Positions 56,631 through 64,000 of a stretch of 64,000 nucleotides of DNA are shown piece by piece; within the stretch, counting starts at the first letter, position 1, and each line of letters starts with the position of its first letter. The notes under the pieces are model-generated. The model did no database searches and was not told the origin of the DNA. It saw only the letters and a list, made by a program, of their open reading frames with translations. The DNA lies in contig NC_081553.1 in NCBI RefSeq assembly GCF_963082655.1, forward strand, positions 35,517,389 to 35,581,388. Direction: 5' to 3'. Position numbers and translations under genes: made by a program. Source of the stretch: Stomoxys calcitrans (Eukaryota > Arthropoda > Insecta > Diptera > Muscidae).

Positions 56631-58229
56631 ACCAGTAAGGTAAGGCAAAAGTCGGGCGGTACCGACTTTATAATACCCTACACTTACCCTATAATACACA
56701 CACATATATACACATCTAATTATGAACCAATTTTGATGGATCTCGGCGGATGTATCCAGATAGATTATAAAAATTCCTGTATCAAATTTCGAGCTTTAAT
56801 AACTACGGTTGATAAATGACAACAAATTAGCCAAAATCTGGCGAACATATACATGTGAGCTATATCTAAATCTGAACCGATTTTGACCAAACTTTTTGTG
56901 GATATTGCGGAATTCGTCGAGGAAAGCGTTGTATAAAATTTTGGAAAGATTGGTAAATAAATGCGCTTGCAGTGGGTCTAGGAGTGAAAATCGGGCGATA
57001 CATATATATATATAGGAGAGGTATATCTAAATCTGAACCGATTTACCGAATTCTTTAAAATTTACCAGTAATATCGAGAGTCATAAGAAAATCATTCCTC
57101 CCAAATCTCGAGAGAATCGGTTAACAAATGACCATTTTATTGCTTTATTACTGAAAATTCGACGAATATATATATGGGAGCTATTTATAAATCTGAACCG
57201 ATTTCTATGAAATTTACCAGCAATATCGAGTCATAAGAAAATCATTCATGCCATATTTCGATAAAATCGGTTAATAAATGATCATTTTATTGCTGTATTA
57301 CTCCAAATCGGACGATCATATATATGGGAGCTATATCCAAATCTGAACCGATTTGTATGAAATTCACAAGTAACATCAAGAGTCATAAGAAAAACATTCC
57401 TTCCAATTTTTGAGAGAATCGGTTAACAAATGGCCATTTTATTGCTGTATTACTGAAAATCGGACGAACATATATATGGAAGCTATATCCAAATCTGAAC
57501 CGATTTCTTTAAAATTTACCAGTAACATCGACAGTCATAAGAAAATCCTTCCTGCCAAATTTCAAGATAATCGGTTAACAAATGACCATTTTATTGCTGT
57601 ATTACTCCAAATCGGACGATCATATATATGGGAGCTATATCGAAATCTGAACCGATTTCTATGAAATTTACATATAACACCAAGAGTCATAAGAAAGTTC
57701 TTACTACCAAATTTTGAGAGAATCGGTTAACAAATTACCATTTTATTGCAGTATTACTGCAAATCGGACGAACATATATATGGAAGCTATATCCAAATCT
57801 GAACCGATTTCTTTAAAATTTACCAGTAACATCGACAGTCATATGAAAATCCTTCCTGCCAAATTTCAAGATAATCGGTTAACAAATGACCATTTTATTG
57901 CTGTATTACTACAAATCGGACGAACATATATTTGAAAGCTATATCCAAATCTGAACCGATTTTTTCCAATTTCAATAGGCTTCGTCTCTAGGCGAAAACA
58001 CATGCCCATACCAAATTTGAAGACGATCGGATAAAAATTGCGACCTGTAGTTTCTACACAAATTAACATGGACAGACAGACGGACATAGCTACAATAAAT
58101 CGAATCAGAAAGTGATTCTGAGTCGATCGGTATACTTATCAATGGGTCTATTTCTCTTCCTTTTGGGTGTTACAATCAAATGCACTAAGTTATAATACCC
58201 TGTACCACAGTAGTGGTGTAGGGTATAAA
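56631..58229 (-). mobile_element. DINE-like element, family B, complete
   Basis: 3' end at left: AAGGTAAGGCAAAAGTCGGG, hairpin AGTCGGGCGGTACCGACT, TAATACCCTACAC. Units with ACCATTTTATTGC recur at 57131, 57281, 57433, 57585, 57737 and 57889 (152 bp). 5' end at right: block with GACAGACAGACGGACATAGC and fold-back finishing GTGTAGGGTATAAAC. Confidence 0.92.
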
Positions 58230-58799
58230 CATCACTACTGTGTTTGTTTGTGTGTTCCTTATAGACTCAAAAAAGGCTGAACCGATTTTGATGAAATTTT
58301 CACTGATGGTGCATAATGACCCCGTGGTGAAAATAGGGTACTACATTCTTTTTACCTGAAGTGGGGCGGACCCTCCCCTCTACCCTAATTTTCAGAAACG
58401 CCAAATCTCGTTGATGTGTATTGCGACTTAGGCGAAATTTTGCATGGTCTCTTATAGTAACCTAAAAATAAAAATTTAGTATTCAAATTCGGGTGGGGTA
58501 CCTAAGGGGGACGCCCTACCCCCAAAACCTACCAAATATATATTTAGACCACTCACGACTATATGGGACTCAAATGAAAGGTATTTAGGATAGGAAAACG
58601 TAGCGGATATCCAATTGCCGGACCAAGTGTTAGGGGGACCACCCCAGCCCCCAAAACACCCCTAAATTGAACATATTGACCCACCATGGCAATATTGAAG
58701 GTATTTGCGACTAGAATACGAATCTGATATCCAAATGTGGAACGAATTTTCTGGGGTCCAACCCTTCCCCAAACGGGACTTATTAACTGACCATGACAA

Positions 58800-59240
58800 G
58801 GATGGATCAAAGCTAGAGGACAGAGTGGGCCTGGGGGTTTACATTGAGAACCCAGGAACTGAGATCTGTTTTAGACTGCCTGACCATAATACGGTCCTGC
58901 AGGCGGAGATCCGGGCTATCACGGAATGCGTAAAGTGGTGTGGTGCTAACGTGAGGACGTCGAGTGTGAACATCTTTACCGACAATAAAATTGCCATAGG
59001 GGCAATAGCAACAGTCCTGCAGTGTAAGAAGGAGATTAACGCCTTTTCTGAGGATGGGAAAATCCGCATCGATTGGGTGCCGTGCCATAACGGAGTAAGA
59101 GGAAATAAAAGGGCAGAGGATTTGGCGGTGAAGGCCAGAGGACTGCCGTCAATAAACTTGGTTAACCCGAAACCTTTCGGGTCGACGCAGTTCGAGTTAA
59201 GGGAGTGGGCGACGAATGCGCATGAAACATTGTGGAACAT
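58800..59240 (+). pseudogene. LINE RNase H fragment
   Basis: Open from the truncation point for about 145 codons: KLEDRVGLGVYIENPG, LQAEIRAITECVKWCG, NIFTDNKIAIGA, VPCHNGVRGNKRAEDLA. The acidic positions E (AEIRA) and D (FTDNK) are intact; the first acidic site survives as KDGSK and the last reads KRAED. A stop follows at 59241, after which frame-shifted sequence keeps LRAHLCKIG and a damaged CCHC tail (RACV then stop). Closely related to 45694-46475. Confidence 0.87.
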
Positions 59241-59704
59241 CTAAACGGTCAGTAGGATGGCGAAAATCCTATGGGGGATCCAGATCGTGAGAAAACGAGG
59301 CTATTACTGAAAGGAAGGTCAGTATAGCTATTGGTATCATAACGGGATACATAGGACTAAGAGCTCACTTATGTAAAATCGGTGCGGCAAGTGATAGCAT
59401 GTGTAGGGCATGCGTGTAAGATGATGAGACGTTGGAGCTTTTCCCTTGTCATTGCCCGGCTTTCGCGTCCAACAGATACCGGTACTTAGGTGGAGACACA
59501 ATATTAGACATGAACCGGCTTAGGGGAGTGGTATTGAAAACACTTAGGCATTTTGTAAGTAGCACGGAATTCCTAACTTAAAATTTTCTTTTAAGAGGAT
59601 ACTTTATAGTTTTTTAGGGCGCACTACAAGCCGATTACAGGCTTAGGTGTATGTTCATAGTGGCATGCGGCCTAACCTACTAACCTAACCTTTTCAACCT
59701 AACC
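58800..59704 (+). mobile_element. 5'-truncated LINE with target duplication
   Basis: ACTGACCATGACAA (58786-58799) and ACTGACCATGGCAA (59705-59718) flank it. It begins within the RNase H domain and runs through the 3' untranslated region to a terminal CTAACCTAACC-type repeat. One base differs between the duplications. Confidence 0.9.
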
Positions 59705-60432
59705 TACTGACCATGGCAATATGGGGCTCAAATGAAAGGTATTTGAGCGTAAAATAGGAATCTGATATTCAAATGTGGGGTCAAGTGTTTGGAGGGCCAC
59801 CGCTTCCAAAAACACCCCCCAAAGAGGACAAAATTACGACCAAGGCAATATGGGGCTCAAATGAAAGGCCTTTGGGAGTGAAGCACGACTTAGATATTAA
59901 TATTCGGGAAAAAGTGTCTATGGGGCCACTTTACCCCCGTAACACCACCCATATAGGACGTATTTGCTGATCATTCCAATATAGGGCTATAATAAGAGGT
60001 ACTTCAGAGTAGAACTCCAATATGATATATATTTTCAGGAACAAGACACTAAACGGCCGCCCCATCCTCCAAACACCCCCCAAACCGATCATGTTTGCCG
60101 ACTATCCATATGGGGCTCAAATGAGAGGTATTTGGGAGAAGACCACGCATCTGATACCAACATTCGGGACCAACTGCCTAGGGGACGTCCCACCACCATA
60201 ACAACCCCCAAATAGGACGTATTTGCTCACCATGACAATTTGGATCTTAAAGGGAGTGGATCTCGATAGTGACAGTTTTTAGGGTCCATACTCCATACAG
60301 GACATATTTGCCGACTTTTGCAATAAGGGGTTGAAATATTTGAGAGTAGAGCACGAAGCAGATATATTTTCAGGGCTAAGTGTTTGAGGGTAAAGGAAGG
60401 CGCAGCGGAGCGGGCCCGGTTCAACTAGTTCT

Positions 60433-61027
60433 ATATAAAATTTAATTATTGCCAAACTTTCTATGACAGAAACTTAAAATTTAAAAGAATTTTTTCCTTA
60501 AAATTCAATTTTAAAAATTTTTATTTTTGGCAACCCTGTTTATATCACCTATGCCCAGTGGGGCGTGCATACAATGTAAGCGTGCTACTGACATTGACAC
60601 GAGCGTCCATAAGCCACTGATCACGTTCTAAAAATAAGGGCAGAATATGTTCCTTGTTGTTGCTAGCTAGCATCCTATGGCATCCTGTTTGTTTTCCTGT
60701 CTTCTGCCTTAGATGCGCTTGGGAAGAAGCAGCCTCGATACATTAAAAGTCAGCAGTGTGCAAATGCAACACCAGCGTAAAGAAGAAGAAGAAGTAAAAA
60801 AAAACACTAAGAAGAAGTTTCAAGCATACATTACTGAAATGCATTTTCATTAAAAATCTGAACTGGAAAGCTTGAGATGTAAAATTTTAGAAGATTTCGT
60901 CTTTTTTGTTGAACACATAAGAAAAAGGTTTAACATTAAAGGTGCCTTCATGAATAGCTGATATGAATGACTTGAGTAGCTTAAATTAACTGAAATTTAA
61001 ATAATGCTTGCAAATATGTTTCATAGT
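60433..61027. other. AT-rich repeat-poor interval
   Basis: No gene or element recognised. GAA-rich tract at 60780-60796. Confidence 0.5.
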
Positions 61028-61312
61028 AAAATGCAAAATGCAAATTTCGCCCAAGAACATTCCACTAAGGAACAGAGGCAAACTTCTCACATATCAATGA
61101 GTGCAGTCCGATTCAAGTTTTTAAGCTCAATGGTAAGGGGCCTCCATTTTATAGCCGAGTCCGAATGGCGTGCTGCAGTGCGACACCTTTTTGGAGAGAA
61201 GTTTTACATGGCATAGTACCTGACAAATGTTGCCAGCTTTAGGAGGTGGAAACCATCGCTGAACATTTTTTCTGATGGTCTCGCCAGGATTCGAACCCAG
61301 GCCTTCAGCGTC
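61028..61312 (-). mobile_element. SINE1, head cut
   Basis: Minus-strand copy from GCAAATTTCGCCCAAGAACA to the box B region GGATTCGAACCCAGG and TTCAGCGTC, where it stops before the box A part of the head. Confidence 0.9.
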
Positions 61313-61405
61313 AAAAAATTTAGAACAGAGAGTTGGACTAGGTCGACTGCTTTTCGTATCGAATAGACCGAACTGTTAATTTTGGTTTTAAACCCTTAGA
61401 GACCT

Positions 61406-64000
61406 CTTTTTATACCCACCACCGAAATATGGTGGGTATAAAATGGTGGTGGGCAACACATCGAAATATCCATTTCCGACCCTATAAGGTGTATATATTC
61501 TTGATCAGCGTAAACATCTAAGACGATCTAGACAAGTCCGTCCTTCTGTCTGTTGAAATCATGCTACAGTCTTCAAAAATAGAGATATTGATCTGAAACT
61601 TTGCACAGATTCTTTTCTTGCTTCTTTCCATAAGCAGGTTAAGTTCGAAGATGGGCTATATCGGACTATATCTTGATATAGCCCCCATATAGATCGATCC
61701 GCCGATTTAGGGTCTTAGGCCAATAAAAGCCACATTTATTATCCGATTCTGCTGAAATTTGGGACAGTGAGTTGCGTTAGGCCCTTCGACATCCTTTGTC
61801 AATTTGGTTCAGATAGGTTCAGATTTGGATATAGCTGCCATATAGACCGATCCTCCGATTTAGGGTCTTACGCCCATAAAAGCCACATTTATTATCCGAT
61901 TTTGCTGAAATTTAGGACAGTGAGTTGTGTTGGGCCCTTCGACATTTTTCGTCAATTTGGCTCAGATCGGTCCGGATTTGGATATAGCTGCCATTTAGAC
62001 CGATCCTAAGATTTAGGGTCTTAGGTCCATAAAAGCCACATTTATTATCCGATTTTGCTGAAATTTAGGACAGTGAGTTGTGTTAGGCCTTTCGACATCT
62101 TTAATCAATTTAATTCAGATAGGTTCAGATTTGGATATAGCTACCATATAGACCGATCCTCCGATTTAGGGTCTTAGGCTCGTAAAAGCCACATTTATTA
62201 TCCGATTTTGCTGAAATTTGGGACAGTGAGTTGCGTTAGGCCCTTCGACATCCCTCGTCAATTTGGCCCAGATCGGTCTACATTTGGATATAGCTGCCAT
62301 ATAGACCGATCCTCCGATTTAGGGTCTCAGGCCCATAAAAGCCATATTTATTATCCAATTTTGCTGAAATTTGGTACAGTGAGTCGTGTTAGGCCCTCCG
62401 AGATTCTTCGTCAATTTGGCTAAGATCGGTGAAGATTTGGATATAGCTACCATATAGACCGATCCTCCGATTTAGGGTCTTAGGCCAATAAAAGCCACAT
62501 TTATTATCCGATTTTGCTGAAATTTGGGATAGTGAGTTGTATTAGGCCATTCGACATCCTTTGTCAATTTGGTTCAGATTTGGATATAGCTGCCATATAG
62601 ACCGATCCGCCGACTTAGGGTCTTAGGCCAATAAAAGCCACATTTATTATCCGATTTTGCTGAAATTTGGGACAGTGAGTTGTGTGAGGCCCTTCGACAT
62701 CCCTCGTCAATTTGGCCCAGATCGGTCTACATTTGGATATAGCTGCCATATAGACCGATCCTCCGATTTAGGGTCTTAGGCCCATAAAAGCCACATGTTT
62801 TATCCAATTTTGCTGAAATTTCAGACAATGAGTTGTGTTTGTCCCTTCGACATCCTCTGTCAATTTGGCCCAGATCGGTCCAGATTTGCATATAGCTGCC
62901 ATATAGACCGATCCTCCGATTCAGGGTCTTAGGCCCATAAAAGCCACATTTATTAACCGATCTTGCTGAAATTTGAGACAATGAGTTGTGTTAGGTCCAT
63001 CGACATCCTTCGTCAATTAGGCCCAGATCGGTCTACATTTGGATATAGCTGCCATATAGACCGATCCTCCGATTTAGGGTCTCAGGCCCATAAAAGCCAT
63101 ATTTATTATCCAATTTTGCTGAAATTTGGTACAGTGAGTCGTGTTAGGCCCTCCGAGATTCTTCGTCAATTTGGCTAAGATCGGTGAAGATTTGGATATA
63201 GCTACCATATAGACCGATCCTCCGATTTAGGGTCTTAGGCCAATAAAAGCCACATTTATTATCCGATTTTGCTGAAATTTGGGATAGTGAGTTGTATTAG
63301 GCCATTCGACATCCTTTGTCAATTTGGTTCAGATTTGGATATAGCTGCCATATAGACCGATCCGCCGACTTAGGGTCTTAGGCCAATAAAAGCCACATTT
63401 ATTATCCGATTTTGCTGAAATTTGGGACAGTGAGTTGTGTGAGGCCCTTCGACATCCTTCGTCTATTTGGCTCAGATCGGTCCAGATTTGGATATAGCTG
63501 CCATATAGACCGATCCTCCGATTTAGGGTCTTACGACTATAAAAGCCACATTTATTATCTGATTTTGCTGAAATTTGGGACATTGAGTTGTGTTGGACCC
63601 TTCGACATACTTTGTTAATTTGGCTCAGATCGGTCCAGATTTGGATATAGCTGCCATATTGACCGATCGCCCGGTTTTAGGTTTTGGGGCCATAAAAGGC
63701 GCATTTATTGTCCGAAATCGCTGAAATTTGGGACAGCGAGTTGTTTTAGGCTTTTCGACATTTTTCTGCAACTTGACCAAAATCGGTCCAGTTTTGGATA
63801 TAGCTGCCATGTAGACCTTAAATTTGACACATTGACTTATATTAGGCTTTTCGACATCCATGTTGTATATGTTTCAGATCGGTTTATTTTTAGATATAGC
63901 TACTAAAAAGACCAATATTTTGTAAAACACAATTGAACAACGACTCGTACTTATTAGTATTTGGTCCAAATCGGAACATATTTCGATATAACTGCTATGG
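61406..64000 (+). mobile_element. DINE-like element, family A, long array running off the window
   Basis: 5' tip TTTTTATACCCACCACCGAA with an immediate inverted match TGGTGGGTATAAA (61430-61442), 5' block (GACAAGTCCGTCCTTCTGTC), then about fifteen units with ACCGATCCTCCGATTTAGGG. A block of about 437 bp is repeated exactly 755 bp apart (62266-62703 and 63021-63458). The last bases resemble the 3' border of the array seen at 820-830, so the 3' end is probably just outside. Confidence 0.92.

Larger units (their letters stand above)
58240..60432 (-). mobile_element. Element D, complete, split by a LINE
   Basis: Read on the minus strand it starts with the head at 60432-60395 (GAACCGGGCCCGCTCCGCTG), has units with CAAATGAAAGG recurring at about 59730, 59853 and 58574, and ends with the tail containing CGGTTCAGCC and ACACAAACAAACACAG at 58240-58280. 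A LINE fragment (58800-59704) with target duplication interrupts it. This copy gives the best view of the whole element (about 1.3 kb without the insertion). Confidence 0.78.

Noticed and set aside
1..64000. CRISPR-like arrays of direct repeats
   Set aside because: The 153 bp units diverge throughout, have no short constant repeat with unique spacers, and occur inside eukaryotic transposons.
1..64000. LTR retrotransposons or endogenous viruses
   Set aside because: I saw no paired long terminal repeats, primer-binding sites, or gag, integrase or envelope motifs.

Overview
The window looks like gene-poor nuclear DNA of a higher (calyptrate, probably muscid) fly. The evidence is AT-rich sequence, no long host-type reading frame, mariner, RTE-like and tRNA-derived SINE elements, and above all many copies of interspersed elements whose ends match the DINE-1/INE-1 (Helentron-associated) plan of Drosophila. 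The species is inferred only. By eye about three quarters of the 64 kb is transposon-derived. I found no intact protein-coding gene, rRNA, true tRNA or CRISPR array.

The dominant components are DINE-like elements. The 5' end is a TATACCC...GGGTATA fold-back followed by a block containing GTCGATCTAGCCATGTCCG. The middle is an array of 152-153 bp units. The 3' end is a GGCC-rich hairpin followed by a short T-rich stretch ending ACTTG. I separate four array families: A (units with ATATAGACCGATC), B (AAAATGGTCA units, AGTCGGGC hairpin), C (ATATAAACCGATC with CTTGAGCCC) and E (ATATAAACCGATC with CTAGAGGGCGCAATT). Other families are a ~320 bp tRNA-derived SINE (SINE1, about 19 copies or pieces), a second ~157 bp tRNA-like SINE (SINE2), an element called D here (GGGCCCGCTCCGCTGCGCC head, ~115-130 bp internal repeats, ACAAACAAAC tail), a mariner and its MITEs, a Tc1/mariner-like element with ~195 bp inverted repeats, RTE-like and other non-LTR retrotransposon remains, and one probable Transib-like element.

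Layout: 1-5.7 kb, DINE A end, SINEs, a mariner MITE, complete DINE E and a DINE B/C hybrid. 7.4-10.3 kb, DINE C with a long-TIR transposon inside. 11.8-15.5 kb, a ~30 bp palindromic minisatellite split by DINE elements and a long-TIR transposon. 17.4-23.6 kb, a nearly full-length minus-strand RTE-like element broken by five younger insertions. 25-33.4 kb, LINE fragments and DINE arrays. 33.9-35.2 kb, a near-complete mariner. 36.3-39.5 kb, DINE A holding a mariner MITE and a SINE. 40.4-43.2 kb, a long complete DINE E. 45-46.5 kb, a tandem duplication and an RNase H fragment. 47.6-51.2 kb, spacer-plus-SINE tandem units split by DINE E. 51.9-60.4 kb, D, A and B elements with a nested Transib-like insertion and a LINE insertion. 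61.4-64 kb, a long DINE A array running off the window.

Repeat-poor islands (about 1.7-2.6, 6.3-7.4, 10.3-11.8, 16.8-17.4, 24.1-24.9, 29.3-30.4, 35.2-36.3, 43.2-44.1, 46.5-47.6, 51.2-51.9, 54.2-55.1 and 60.4-61.0 kb) carry microsatellites and no recognisable coding sequence. One, at 35.7-36.2 kb, has good splice-site consensus on both sides and might be a non-coding exon, so the whole window may be intronic or intergenic.
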